In this document: one piece after another, positions 16,800 to 26,051 of the stretch
How the letters are laid out: every line of letters starts with the position of its first letter
Position numbering within the stretch: the stretch's first letter is position 1
Assembly (NCBI GenBank): GCA_051439375.1
Contig: JBFRWB010000192.1
Span: 26,054 to 90,053, forward strand
Direction of reading: 5' to 3'
Length of the DNA stretch: 64,000 nt
Source: JBGTGT01 sp051439375
Lineage (GTDB): Bacteria > Cyanobacteriota > Cyanobacteriia > Cyanobacteriales > Microcystaceae
The notes under the pieces: model-generated
The model's database searches: none
The model's input: only the letters and a program-made list of their open reading frames with translations
What the model was told of the DNA's origin: nothing
Program-made: the position numbers and the translations under genes

Positions 16800-18398
16800 A
16801 TGATGATGACTTTATCAAATGATTGGCAACTTAAACAAAAAATTGGTCAAATGATTGTCGTGCGTACATCGGGCTATTTATTCGATCATCAAATTCGTTA
16901 TCCCATGTGGGAAGCAAGGAATGACACATTAAAACGATGGTTAGACGAATTAAATTTAGGTGGTATTATTTTATTAGGGGGAAGTGCAGCAGAATTGAGT
17001 TTAAAAATTAAAACACTACAAAGTTGGTCAAAATATCCCTTGCTTATTTGCGCAGATATTGAAGAAGGTGTCGGACAACGTTTTGCAGGTGCAACGGCTT
17101 TTCCCCCACCTATGGCGTTAGGAGAAATTGCCCTTCATGATTTAGCGTTAGCTAAAAATTTAGCCTATCAAATGGGAGAAATAACCGCTAAAGAAGCGTT
17201 AATGGTAGGCATTAACTGGCTACTAGCACCCGTTGTTGATGTTAATAATAATCCTGATAATCCTGTCATTAATATTCGGGCTTTTAGTGAAGATTCTGCT
17301 ATCGTTAGTCAGTTGATTACCGCCTTTATTGAGGGAACACAAAGCTATCCGATTCTAACCACCGCCAAACATTTTCCCGGACATGGTGATACGGCCACTG
17401 ATTCTCATTTAGAGTTACCTCAAATTGCTCATTCTGTGGAACGATTACAACGGATAGAATTGCCTCCATTTCAAGCAGCGATTAAAGCAAATGTTAATAG
17501 TATTATGACAGCGCATTTGCTGGTATCAGCATGGGATCAGCAAACTTCGGCTACTTTATCAAGCAAAATTTTAAGGAAGCAATTACGTCAAAACTTAGGT
17601 TTTACAGGATTAATTGTTACCGATGCTTTAGTAATGGGTGGGGTTAAAAAGCAATATTCAGACGCTGAAATTGCGGTTAAAGCAGTAGAAGCAGGAAATG
17701 ATATCTTGTTAATGCCATCGAATCCTGAAATTGCTATTAAAGCTATTTATGACGCAGTGCAATTAGGGAGTCTTTCTGAAGAACGAATTGACCAGTCTTT
17801 TCAGCGTATTAAGCAAGTAAAAACTAAGCTGTTCGAGCCAACTGTTACTTCTGATTTATTTACCTTATCTGATAAAAACTCAACGACTACGGTTAATCAT
17901 ATTATCGAGTCGTCTCTTAGTTATGGAGGGAACATTCCCCTCTCTCCACTAGAGGATAAAGAAGGACGTAACTTAATTGTTGTTGATGACTTATTAAACT
18001 TATCTTTTCTAGATCGTCAAAGTCCATCAGTGACCCTTCCTTCCCAGTATGGTTATAAGTTACACCTAATCGATTATCAAACATTACCCTTAATTACCAC
18101 AGACAAAAGACCCACTTTATTACAAGTTTTCTTAAGGGGAAATCCCTTTCGAGGCCAAGCAGGGTTAACCCCAGAAAATAAAGAAATTTATCAACAATTG
18201 ATTGAAGAAAAAATTATTAAAGGATTAATTATTTATGGAAGTCCCTATATCAAAGATTGGTTTCTTGAACAATTAGATAATGAAATTCCTTGGGGTTTTT
18301 CCTATGGACAAATACAAGCCAGTCAAGCGATCGCCATAACCAAACTCTTTAATCTTTCTACTTCCACACAGCAAAAAGATGAGAATTTTGGCTTCTAA
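16800..18398 (+). CDS. Glycoside hydrolase family 3, beta-N-acetylhexosaminidase (NagZ-like)
   Basis: Removes N-acetylglucosamine from muropeptides in peptidoglycan recycling, or acts on related beta-linked amino sugars. The GH3 catalytic barrel spans about 1-340: QKIGQMIVVRTSG, ICADIEEGVGQRF, the signature TTAKHFPGHGDTATDSHLE near 182-200, MTAHLLV, and GFTGLIVTDALVMGGV near 265-280. The Asp of VTDAL is the expected nucleophile position. The remaining about 190 residues form a second domain not found in short NagZ proteins (532 aa against about 340). No signal peptide is apparent. Two ATG codons stand in tandem at 16800 and 16803. Confidence 0.9.
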   Translation: MMMTLSNDWQLKQKIGQMIVVRTSGYLFDHQIRYPMWEARNDTLKRWLDELNLGGIILLGGSAAELSLKIKTLQSWSKYPLLICADIEEGVGQRFAGATAFPPPMALGEIALHDLALAKNLAYQMGEITAKEALMVGINWLLAPVVDVNNNPDNPVINIRAFSEDSAIVSQLITAFIEGTQSYPILTTAKHFPGHGDTATDSHLELPQIAHSVERLQRIELPPFQAAIKANVNSIMTAHLLVSAWDQQTSATLSSKILRKQLRQNLGFTGLIVTDALVMGGVKKQYSDAEIAVKAVEAGNDILLMPSNPEIAIKAIYDAVQLGSLSEERIDQSFQRIKQVKTKLFEPTVTSDLFTLSDKNSTTTVNHIIESSLSYGGNIPLSPLEDKEGRNLIVVDDLLNLSFLDRQSPSVTLPSQYGYKLHLIDYQTLPLITTDKRPTLLQVFLRGNPFRGQAGLTPENKEIYQQLIEEKIIKGLIIYGSPYIKDWFLEQLDNEIPWGFSYGQIQASQAIAITKLFNLSTSTQQKDENFGF

Positions 18399-18580
18399 CC
18401 TTCATTAAAAAGTAAAGCTAATTAAATTAGCTAATATTTCCGTTTAAAGTCTTCTGAGCTTAAAAAAGAATGTGAAGAAAGACTAAGCAATTGTGAACAT
18501 TGACAAAGAAATGAGACAAAACACTCAAGAATATTCGACAATAAACAGAATAAGTAAACATTAATCCTTAATCTCAAAGT

Positions 18581-19420
18581 ATGAAAGTCGGTATTGTTGG
18601 ACTTGGACTCATTGGTGGATCATTAGGTTTAGATTTACGCCATCGAGGACTTAAAGTATTAGGTGTGTCCCGTCAGTCTCAAACCTGTCAAAAAGCCTTA
18701 GAACGAGGTGTAGTAGATGAGGCCAGTCAAGAATTAGCCCTATTAAACTCAGCAGAAGTTATCTTTATTTGTACGCCAATAGGTCTAATTTTACCGATTT
18801 TACAAGCATTGATCCCCTATATGACACCAGAAACAGTCATTACTGATGTAGGATCGGTGAAAACGCCTATTGTCAGCCAATGTTCTCCGCTATGGCCGAA
18901 TTTTGTCGGGGGTCATCCCATGGCCGGAACCGCAGAACAAGGAATCGATGCAGCACAAAGAAATTTATTTGTAGGACGTTCTTATGTGCTAACACCCACC
19001 GAAGAAACGCCTTTAGTTGCATTGCGTAAAGTAGAGGAAATTGCTCGTTCCCTTGGTTCAGTGATAGAAATCTGTCCCCCAGATATACATGATAAAGCGG
19101 TAGCGTGGATTTCTCATCTTCCTGTCATGATTAGTGCGAGTCTAATTGATGCTTGTATGAGTGAACAAGAACCCACCATCTTGCAATGGTCACAAAAATT
19201 CGCCAGTTCAGGGTTTCGTGATACCAGTCGCGTTGGTGGTGGAAATCCTGAATTGGGGGTGATGATGGCACAATACAATAAAATGGCTGTATTGCGATCG
19301 CTACAACAATATCGTCACAGTCTGGATCAATTTATCCACTACATTGAACAAGAAAATTGGGAAACCCTTGAACAGCTATTAAAATCTACTCAGCAGGTTC
19401 GTACTCAATTCTTAGAGTAG
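18581..19420 (+). CDS. tyrA: Prephenate/arogenate dehydrogenase
   Basis: Oxidative decarboxylation of arogenate (or prephenate) in tyrosine synthesis. The Rossmann motif GIVGLGLIGGSLGLDLRHRG lies at residues 4-23. VIFICTPIGLILPIL and VITDVGSVKTPIV are typical. GGHPMAGTAEQGIDAA near 107-122 is the substrate region, and SSGFRDTSRVGGGNPELG near 209-226 contains the conserved Arg. The 279-residue length without an ACT or chorismate mutase domain matches the NADP-dependent arogenate dehydrogenase of cyanobacteria. It converges on ureE with only 15 bases between stop codons. Confidence 0.94.
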   Translation: MKVGIVGLGLIGGSLGLDLRHRGLKVLGVSRQSQTCQKALERGVVDEASQELALLNSAEVIFICTPIGLILPILQALIPYMTPETVITDVGSVKTPIVSQCSPLWPNFVGGHPMAGTAEQGIDAAQRNLFVGRSYVLTPTEETPLVALRKVEEIARSLGSVIEICPPDIHDKAVAWISHLPVMISASLIDACMSEQEPTILQWSQKFASSGFRDTSRVGGGNPELGVMMAQYNKMAVLRSLQQYRHSLDQFIHYIEQENWETLEQLLKSTQQVRTQFLE

Positions 19421-19435
19421 GAGGAAAACATCCTT

Positions 19436-19876
19436 CTAATGGCTATGATAAGCACCTATTTCGGGCTGAAAGGGTGCGATTTCTTCAACCATTGTTACAT
19501 CAAATCGATTGATCATATTTTTCAATACAGGATCTGGAGAAAGGCGTAAGTAAGTCGGATTAAGTTCTAATGAAATATGACGATTTCCTAAATGATAGGC
19601 AACCCGCAATAATTCTAGAGAGTTAGGAGATTTTATTGTAAAAACTGGCTCAGGTTTTGCGGTTATTTTAATAATTTCTCCATCCTCTGTAGCTAACAAA
19701 TCATGATCTTTTAAAATCGTTCCTCTGGGGAGTCTAAATTTAATTTTATATTGACTTTCTCGTTCCCAAACATAGCGACTACGGGTTCTTTCTTCGGCTG
19801 TTAAGGTAAGGGTTAATAAGGGAGTAATATTTTGTTTTTTAGGATGGAGTAAACGCTTAGTAATGGTTAATTTCAT
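19436..19876 (-). CDS. ureE: Urease accessory protein UreE
   Basis: Nickel metallochaperone that delivers Ni to the urease apoenzyme. The 146 residues show an N-terminal beta domain (LTLTAEERTRSRYVW, FRLPRGTILKDHDLLATEDG) and the C-terminal ferredoxin-like domain with LLRVAYHLGNRHISLEL, YLRLSPDPVL and PFQPEIGAYHSH at the end. The central HLGNRH holds the conserved metal-site histidine. The C-terminal His-rich tail of some homologues is absent except for HSH. Other ure genes are not nearby, a scattered arrangement that is common in cyanobacteria. Confidence 0.93.
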   Translation of the reverse strand: MKLTITKRLLHPKKQNITPLLTLTLTAEERTRSRYVWERESQYKIKFRLPRGTILKDHDLLATEDGEIIKITAKPEPVFTIKSPNSLELLRVAYHLGNRHISLELNPTYLRLSPDPVLKNMINRFDVTMVEEIAPFQPEIGAYHSH

Positions 19877-19891
19877 AGTCTATTAAGTTAA

Positions 19892-19918
19892 TGGGTTACA
19901 GTCCACTACTATAACCCA
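19892..19918. repeat. Short palindrome TGGGTTA...TAACCCA, copy 1
   Basis: TGGGTTA (19892-19898) pairs with TAACCCA (19912-19918). It lies just after the stop codon of the 755-aa gene on the minus strand and before ureE. A near-identical sequence, including the flanking TTAA, occurs at 22441-22467 after the glutathione reductase gene. It may act as a terminator or be a small dispersed repeat. Confidence 0.6.
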
Positions 19919-19925
19919 CTTTACT

Positions 19926-22193
19926 TTAACTTACCTTATCTAATTTTACTTGTTGACAATTAGTAGAAGTATCCGTATCCGTTGTTAAGTTATTGTCTTT
20001 AAGCCATTTTTTATCATCTTTTTTTAAGGCATTTTCAATACACAGTATATCAGCAGCAGGAGGATCTGTTTGCAATGGCAACTCACCATTATCAAGGTTC
20101 TCTGTGTACTTTTTTGTTCCAAGAATAAAGACAATACGCTCATGATTGGGTAATGTATCCTGATAAGGCTTCATATAATCTTTTCTAATGGCATCAATTT
20201 TAGCAACTGTATTGCATTTATCTATGGTTATAACTTGATAAATTGTAGTTAACGTTAAAACGTCAATAGATACATTATCATTGATTCGCACGTTAATTAA
20301 ACCATTATGCTTTCTTGCAATTTCACTAATATAATCGTTTTTGTCTTTGATATCGTCTAGTGAAGTAGTTAATGGGTTAGAGATTGAGGATTTTCTATCG
20401 TAAGCTTTTCTAATATTCCAAAGTCGTGCCAATGCGATTAAAGAAACAATCGTTATTACGAAAAAGGGAATTATGACAAATATCCCTTCTAGAAATATAT
20501 CAATCCATTCTTTTTGAATACCATCTATAGCAAAAGAGGTAATAGTAGTTAAAATAGTTAGAGCAAAAATCATGATCCAGTTTTTGATATTATCATCCGC
20601 AGTTAAATCATCGATCTTATAGATTATTAAATTCATCAATTTGGTTTGGTAGCTCCTCAAGCAAACTTCAATCTCCGAGAAGATAAATGAGAAAACGACA
20701 ATTATTAGCAACATTAAAGCTAGGATGAGAATAACGGCTGCAACAGCCAACAGTGTAGTCCATCCAATCTGCTCATGTACTTGGCCAAAAGGAGCATCCC
20801 AAGTTGCAATAATCCAATTAATTATAGAGTTTTCGCTAGTTTTAAAAGAGTAAAATATCACAGATAACAACAGTCCTAATATAAAGAATATTAGCCAAAA
20901 TATAAAATCTCTTATTTCAACTGTAGGGACTGTTACAGATTGTGATGATGGACTCTCAATAGTTTTAAAAGAAAACCTTTCACAATACATAAATAATACT
21001 GTAGTTGTTATTAAAAAAATAACAACTCTCGTTACCAAAGGATGAGTAGAAAAGAAAATTTTAAAATCATTATATGTTGAATCATTTATATAGTCAGAAA
21101 TGAACAAGATATTAGCTGCTAAAAAAGAAGTAATATTAATCGTTATCAACAAACCAATTATTAAAATAATCCCTCTATAATCTCTAAATTCCTGCTTTTT
21201 CCTGCTTGATAAGTATCTTTCCCAATATAAGTTATGACTGATAATATCATTATATTGTCCTGAAAGAAGACCTAAACGGCTACTAATTCTAAATTTCATC
21301 CGAGATAATCTATCTATTTTTTCCTCGATATTATCTTTAATATATTTACCAATAGTTAAAATTTGTTCTGTCCAGTTTAGCACCCGATAAATAATATAGG
21401 TGTTAATCAAAGGAATAATCCAGCCTAAAACAATAATCACAGGAATCATAGCTGTTTTAATTGTCCCTTCTGTCGTTTTTCTAGTGATTTTTAATTCCTC
21501 TTCTTTCGTTTCTTCAGAAGATTGTGATAAATTAATTTCATATAACTTTTTCTTATCCTGTGTGTTATCCATAACAATAATGTTAGCAGATGGTTCTATA
21601 AGTGTTGTTTCAGTTGTCAATAAACCGGTTAAGGGAGTGAGTGCTAAACCTGCAACCGTGAAAATTGCTGCTAAACCGAGTAGAATCAGTTGAGAGCGAT
21701 TGCTCATATTTTGCAAAATCTCATTACGAAGCGTTTCATGCTCTTTGAGAGTAATCTCAATCGTTTGATCAATCTGCTTGATATAATCATTACTATCTTC
21801 TTTAAGTTCTTCTATTCTTTCATCGATTAAAGAGTTAATTGTTTGTATCTGTCCCTTGACCTGATTAATATGTTCTCGTATTAATTGTATGGTTACATCT
21901 ATATCTATGCACATAAAAGCATATTTCAATTTTAGTAACTGCTTGATTTCTTTTAGCAATAAGATGCTTTCTCCTAATACGTCAGAAAATTGCCATTCTT
22001 TAAGAAAAAATAATGTATCTTTGCATTTTAAAAAGATTGAAATTCTTTCCTCTAAACGATTTTGTTCTCGAATGACATCTACAACCATCGGTTGCTGAAT
22101 ATGCCTATCTAATGTAGTTAAATAATATTCCAAGACTTTTATATAGTTTTTTGATTCTTTTAGCAGATAAATTTGATTACTAGAAAAGTACAT
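19926..22193 (-). CDS. Large multi-pass membrane protein of unknown function, 755 aa
   Basis: I recognise no family. Residues 1-165 are helical and charged, with coiled-coil-like heptads (IDERIEELKEDSNDYIKQID). Hydrophobic segments follow at about 168-190 (LILLGLAAIFTVAGLALTPL), 252-272 (IPVIIVLGWIIPLINTYIIY), 345-368 (IILIIGLLITINITSFLAA), 388-405, 433-455 (FIFWLIFFILGLLLSVIFY), 480-515 (LAVAAVILILALMLLIIVVF), 545-562 and 573-597. The last about 150 residues (from NIRKAYDRKSS) are soluble and contain INVRINDNVSIDVLTLTTIYQV and ERIVFILGTKKY. The gene is Ile/Asn/Lys-rich. It stands alone, bracketed by the same short palindrome on both sides. Confidence 0.75.
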   Translation of the reverse strand: MYFSSNQIYLLKESKNYIKVLEYYLTTLDRHIQQPMVVDVIREQNRLEERISIFLKCKDTLFFLKEWQFSDVLGESILLLKEIKQLLKLKYAFMCIDIDVTIQLIREHINQVKGQIQTINSLIDERIEELKEDSNDYIKQIDQTIEITLKEHETLRNEILQNMSNRSQLILLGLAAIFTVAGLALTPLTGLLTTETTLIEPSANIIVMDNTQDKKKLYEINLSQSSEETKEEELKITRKTTEGTIKTAMIPVIIVLGWIIPLINTYIIYRVLNWTEQILTIGKYIKDNIEEKIDRLSRMKFRISSRLGLLSGQYNDIISHNLYWERYLSSRKKQEFRDYRGIILIIGLLITINITSFLAANILFISDYINDSTYNDFKIFFSTHPLVTRVVIFLITTTVLFMYCERFSFKTIESPSSQSVTVPTVEIRDFIFWLIFFILGLLLSVIFYSFKTSENSIINWIIATWDAPFGQVHEQIGWTTLLAVAAVILILALMLLIIVVFSFIFSEIEVCLRSYQTKLMNLIIYKIDDLTADDNIKNWIMIFALTILTTITSFAIDGIQKEWIDIFLEGIFVIIPFFVITIVSLIALARLWNIRKAYDRKSSISNPLTTSLDDIKDKNDYISEIARKHNGLINVRINDNVSIDVLTLTTIYQVITIDKCNTVAKIDAIRKDYMKPYQDTLPNHERIVFILGTKKYTENLDNGELPLQTDPPAADILCIENALKKDDKKWLKDNNLTTDTDTSTNCQQVKLDKVS

Positions 22194-22440
22194 TTTTATT
22201 TAAAGCTAATATTTTTCAGTGATCATTTACGCACAAAAGCATAACATATAATAGCTAAATATACTGATTACAGATAGATGAGACAACCATCCATTATCCG
22301 TCATTAATCATTGGAAACGGGTATGTTATTTGTATCAATCAATAAAGCCACTTGTAACTCTGATCTTGACTCTATCATTACTGAACATTAGGAAGGATCT
22401 GACATTACTATGTCAACACAAATGTCATATTTTTAGTTAA

Positions 22441-22467
22441 TGGGTTACAGTTAACCACCATAACCCA
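22441..22467. repeat. Short palindrome TGGGTTA...TAACCCA, copy 2
   Basis: TGGGTTA (22441-22447) with TAACCCA (22461-22467), plus an inner GGTTA/TAACC pairing. It lies 13 bases beyond the glutathione reductase stop codon on the minus strand, in the same orientation and position relative to its gene as copy 1. Confidence 0.6.
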
Positions 22468-22479
22468 CCCTACCCTAAT

Positions 22480-23847
22480 TTAACGCATCGTCACGAACTC
22501 TTCAGCCGAGCTAGGATGAATTCCTACCGTTGCATCAAAATCAGCCTTTTTCGCACCCATTTTTACCGCTACTGCAACCCCTTGAATAATTTCTGCTGCG
22601 TGATCTCCCACCATGTGTGCGCCAAGTACCTTATCTGTCGCTTTCTCTACCACTAATTTCATCATGGTTTTTTCCTCTTTATTGGGTAAAACATAGTACA
22701 TCGGGCGGAATTTAGAACGATACACCGCAACTCCATCTTCTCCATACTTTTCTTTTGCTTCTGTTTCCGTTAACCCTACGGTTGCTGCTTCTGGGGTGGT
22801 AAATACCGCCGAAGGCACATTTTCATGGCTCATTAATCGTGATTTTCCGCCAAATTCGGTATCTGCTAAAGCTCGTCCTTCATTAATGGCGACAGGCGTT
22901 AAATTAATCCGATCTGTGCAGTCTCCCACCGCATAGATATGAGGTACAGAGGTTTGACTCTGTTGGTTAACTGCAATGGCCACAGGTTTCCCATCGGTTA
23001 ATTCTACCCCTGCTTTGTCTAACCCTAAGTTATCAATATTAGGAATCCGTCCCGTTGCAGCGAGTCCAACGGCATCAGCCAGCAATATTTCCTCTTTTTT
23101 GCCTTCTTCTTGCTCAATATGGACTTTTAAACCATCTTCTGTCTTCTCAATAGCAGTGGGTTTAGTATTAGTCAAAATTTTGATCCCATGTTTTTCCATT
23201 CCTTCTTGAATGGTATCTCGAATATCCTCATCAAACCCTCTTAAAATCTTATCTTTACGGACTAATTGTACAACATTTGTGCCTAAACCTTTCATAATGC
23301 AGGAAAATTCACAGCCAATATACCCTGCACCGATAATAACAATATTTTTCGGTTGTTTTTCAAGGGTAAACATTCCATCAGAAATCATTGCATATTCAAT
23401 ACCGGGGATATTCGGTTTGACAGGATACCCTCCCACCGCAATTAATATCTTATCTGCGGTTATTTTTTTGTCTCCCACTTCAAGGGTATGAGGATCAATG
23501 AATTTAGCGTAAGCCCGAAAAAGCTCAACCTTAGAGTTGTTTAACATCTTTAAATAAATACCATTGAGCCTTTCTACTTCATTATTCACAGAAGTAATCA
23601 TTTTTGACCAATCAATAGTGCTTTCAACAGCACTCCATCCATACCCTTGTGCTTCTTCAAATTGACTGGGAAAATGGGACGCATATACCATCAGTTTTTT
23701 GGGAACACAGCCTCTGTTAACGCAAGTTCCCCCTAAACGCCCCATTTCTGCTATACCTACTTTAGCACCGTACTCCGCAGCCCGTCTAGCGGTTGCAATT
23801 CCCCCAGATCCACCACCGATTACGAACAAATCAAAATCGTAGCTCAT
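22480..23847 (-). CDS. gor: Glutathione-disulfide reductase
   Basis: NADPH-dependent FAD flavoprotein that regenerates reduced glutathione. MSYDFDLFVIGGGSGGIATA opens the FAD domain, and GGTCVNRGCVPKKLM (about 38-52) holds the redox-active disulfide. IVIIGAGYIGCEFSCIMKGLG is the NAD(P)-binding fold. The central domain reads IYAVGDCTDRINLTPVAINEGR, and the interface domain ends GIHPSSAEEFVTMR with the catalytic His-Glu pair. The ATG at 23847 is preferred; an upstream in-frame ATG at 23874 adds only MLTRERISL, and the AAGGGAG site lies between the two. It is divergent from the PBP4 gene with 38 bases between start codons. Confidence 0.95.
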   Translation of the reverse strand: MSYDFDLFVIGGGSGGIATARRAAEYGAKVGIAEMGRLGGTCVNRGCVPKKLMVYASHFPSQFEEAQGYGWSAVESTIDWSKMITSVNNEVERLNGIYLKMLNNSKVELFRAYAKFIDPHTLEVGDKKITADKILIAVGGYPVKPNIPGIEYAMISDGMFTLEKQPKNIVIIGAGYIGCEFSCIMKGLGTNVVQLVRKDKILRGFDEDIRDTIQEGMEKHGIKILTNTKPTAIEKTEDGLKVHIEQEEGKKEEILLADAVGLAATGRIPNIDNLGLDKAGVELTDGKPVAIAVNQQSQTSVPHIYAVGDCTDRINLTPVAINEGRALADTEFGGKSRLMSHENVPSAVFTTPEAATVGLTETEAKEKYGEDGVAVYRSKFRPMYYVLPNKEEKTMMKLVVEKATDKVLGAHMVGDHAAEIIQGVAVAVKMGAKKADFDATVGIHPSSAEEFVTMR

Positions 23848-23885
23848 AAGACTGATACGCTCCCTTGTTAACATTCATTATTGCT

Positions 23886-25334
23886 ATGCTAAACCGTTTA
23901 CTTCCCTTTGGACAATTAATTTTAGGTTTGGGGTTAGGGTTTTCTTCCCTTGAAACCTTAGCACAACCGATAGTTATTCCCCAAACGATTGCTTATTCTA
24001 AACCCTTTTGTTTATCCCAGTTATCAAGGGAAATTAATACAGTGATTCAGCAAGAACATTTACTGCGATCGCATTGGGGAATTTTAGTACAAAATTTAGA
24101 AACGGGTGAGATACTCTATCAGTTAAACGAAGATAAATATTTTATTCCTGCATCGAATGTTAAGTTAATTACCAGTGCAGCAGCGTTATTAAGTTTAGGG
24201 GAAGATTTTCAAATTCGGACTTCTTTTTATGGAACGGGATCAAGTCCTAATTTAGACAGTTTAACAGTTGTAGGAAGGGGTGATCCCACTTTAACAACAG
24301 AATATTTACAGGGAATTGTACAACAATTAAAACAATCTGGGGTTAAACAAATTGATCAGTTAGTGGTTAATTCTGGTTATTTTCCTAATGATGGAATTAA
24401 TCCGACATGGGAATGGGATGATATTAAATATTATTATGCACCAACCATTAGCAGTTTAACCTTAAACGATAATATGGTTGTTACCAAATTCAAACCTCAA
24501 CAAGTTGGACAACCTTTAACTATAGAATGGTCAGATAATATAGCAGGAAAACAATGGGAAGTTATTAATAAAACTGTCACAGGAGAAGCAGGAGCAAAAA
24601 ATACTATTTCTTTCCATCCCCAAAGAGGAACAAATCTTTTAGAAATTAGAGGAACATTATCAGTAGATGAAGAATTTGATACCTTTTGGTTAGCAGTTTT
24701 AAATCCTGAACAATATTTCTTAGAGGTTTTTAAGCAGCTATTACAAAAAGAAGGAATAGAAGTTTTAAGAAATAAAATCATTAATGATTTAGACGAGTCA
24801 GAGATTCAAGGGAAAGAACTTTTAGTAATTAATTCTCCTAAATTACCCAAACTCTTGAATAAAGTTAATCAAAATAGTGATAATTTATATGCAGAGAATT
24901 TATATCAAATTATCCTAAAAGAATCTGATGATGATGACACTATTTTACAAGATATGATAAAAGACAGTAAGATAATGGATGGTTCAGGGTTATCTCGATG
25001 GAATTTTGTTACTCCTCAAACCTTTGTTGATCTTTTAACCAATATTTATCAAGATCCTAATTATCCTATTTATAAAGCGTCTCTTACAGTTGCAGGAAAA
25101 ATCGGAACATTAAAAAATCGCTTTGTTGATACCCCAATTCAGGGTAACTTATGGGGAAAGACTGGAGGTTTAACAGGGGTTTCTTCTTTATCAGGGTATT
25201 TAGAATTAGATAATAATTCGCAGATTGTTTTTAGTATCGTGGTTAATTATTCTGATCAATCTTCTTTTACGTTACGACAGGAAATTGATAAAATTGTTTT
25301 ATTTGTCAGTGAGTTTCCTAATTGTCTAAAATAG
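23886..25334 (+). CDS. dacB: D-alanyl-D-alanine carboxypeptidase / endopeptidase, PBP4 (DacB) family
   Basis: Periplasmic penicillin-binding protein that trims or cleaves peptidoglycan cross-links (S13 peptidase family). The signal peptide MLNRLLPFGQLILGLGLGF...LAQP occupies about 1-30. The three active-site motifs are present: SxxK as SNVK in IPASNVKLITS near residue 102, SxN as SDN in QNSDNLYAENL near 335, and KTG in NLWGKTGGLTG near 425. Between the first two lies the extra PBP4 domain. The ATG at 23886 is chosen over an in-frame TTG at 23865 that lies within the gor start region. The sequence is AT-rich but otherwise normal. Confidence 0.93.
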   Translation: MLNRLLPFGQLILGLGLGFSSLETLAQPIVIPQTIAYSKPFCLSQLSREINTVIQQEHLLRSHWGILVQNLETGEILYQLNEDKYFIPASNVKLITSAAALLSLGEDFQIRTSFYGTGSSPNLDSLTVVGRGDPTLTTEYLQGIVQQLKQSGVKQIDQLVVNSGYFPNDGINPTWEWDDIKYYYAPTISSLTLNDNMVVTKFKPQQVGQPLTIEWSDNIAGKQWEVINKTVTGEAGAKNTISFHPQRGTNLLEIRGTLSVDEEFDTFWLAVLNPEQYFLEVFKQLLQKEGIEVLRNKIINDLDESEIQGKELLVINSPKLPKLLNKVNQNSDNLYAENLYQIILKESDDDDTILQDMIKDSKIMDGSGLSRWNFVTPQTFVDLLTNIYQDPNYPIYKASLTVAGKIGTLKNRFVDTPIQGNLWGKTGGLTGVSSLSGYLELDNNSQIVFSIVVNYSDQSSFTLRQEIDKIVLFVSEFPNCLK

Positions 25335-25344
25335 AGGGTAGAGG

Positions 25345-25499
25345 GTAGGGTGGGCAAATGTATATAACTTACAGGTTGATTAAGATATTATTAATCATTG
25401 CCCACCACAATCATTATCATTATTATTAATATGGGAACGGTGGGCAAAATTAGTGACTCAGCTTCATTGTACAATATTGTCTGCTTCTGCCCACCCTAC
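25345..25499. repeat. Nested inverted repeats built from GTGGGCA
   Basis: GTAGGGTGGGCA (25345-25356) and its exact complement TGCCCACCCTAC (25488-25499) bracket an inner pair, TTGCCCACC (near 25397) and GGTGGGCAA (near 25438). Without an ORF, the 155-base unit looks like a palindromic dispersed element just after dacB. Confidence 0.55.
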
Positions 25500-25556
25500 A
25501 ATAACTACTAAATATTTCTTCTTTTGGTAGAATAAAATATGTAGTGATAAAAAATA

Positions 25557-25793
25557 TTAGTTGGCCATAGAGCTATTATAATAGTGAATAAAATTCCAGA
25601 TAGCACCGATATGATTTTCTAACTTCTTAGAAAAAGATAAAGTCTTTCTAACTAATCTTGAAATTCGTTGTCTTAAGGTGTTATTTAGCCTTTCTATATG
25701 GTTAGTTTGCCCACTTGATTTACCAACGGCTCTGTGTCTTTTGCTAGGAATAACTGTTTCATAAGCCTCCCAAAAATCTGTATAACAAACTTA
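25557..25793 (-). pseudogene. IS1-family transposase, C-terminal fragment
   Basis: The minus-strand frame reads YTDFWEAYETVIPSKRHR, then GKSSGQTNHIERLNNTLRQR, then LVRKTLSFSKKLENHIGAIW and NFIHYYN. This is the C-terminal DDE-half of an IS1-type (InsB-like) transposase, including the ...IERLNNTLRQR... block with the catalytic Glu. The N-terminal half is missing: at about 25794 the sequence changes abruptly to a Uma2-type gene fragment. The normal stop at 25557-25559 is preserved. Confidence 0.8.
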
Positions 25794-25799
25794 TAAAAT

Positions 25800-26030
25800 T
25801 CAACAGAAGGATTTGATAAAAATCAAAAATTTGCCTTTTATCGCACCATCTCAGAATTAGAAGAATATTTATTAATTGATCAGCAAGATTATCGAGTAGA
25901 ATTATATCGTAAAGTGAAGGAAGGCCAATGGTTATTAACCGAATTAATCGATCAAGAAGATGTAATAATATTAGAATCAGTTGGAGTAGAAATAGGTTTA
26001 AAAGACTTATATAAACGGGTTAAAATCTAA
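25800..26030 (+). pseudogene. Uma2-family (DUF820) nuclease, C-terminal fragment
   Basis: The frame STEGFDKNQKFAFYRTISEL followed by EEYLLIDQQDYRVELYRK and ...WLLTELID...IGLKDLYKRVKI is the C-terminal half of a Uma2-type restriction-endonuclease-like protein, a very common accessory family in cyanobacteria. The N-terminal half with the first catalytic residues is gone, replaced by the IS1 remnant, so the gene is dead. The two fragments meet within a few bases, pointing to insertion followed by deletion. Confidence 0.75.
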
Positions 26031-26041
26031 CATGAGAATTC

Positions 26042-26051
26042 TATAAACACC
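26042..26051. repeat. Target-site duplication, left copy (TATAAACACC)
   Basis: Ten bases directly outside the left terminal inverted repeat of the ISAs1 element; an identical copy is at 27131-27140. Confidence 0.9.
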
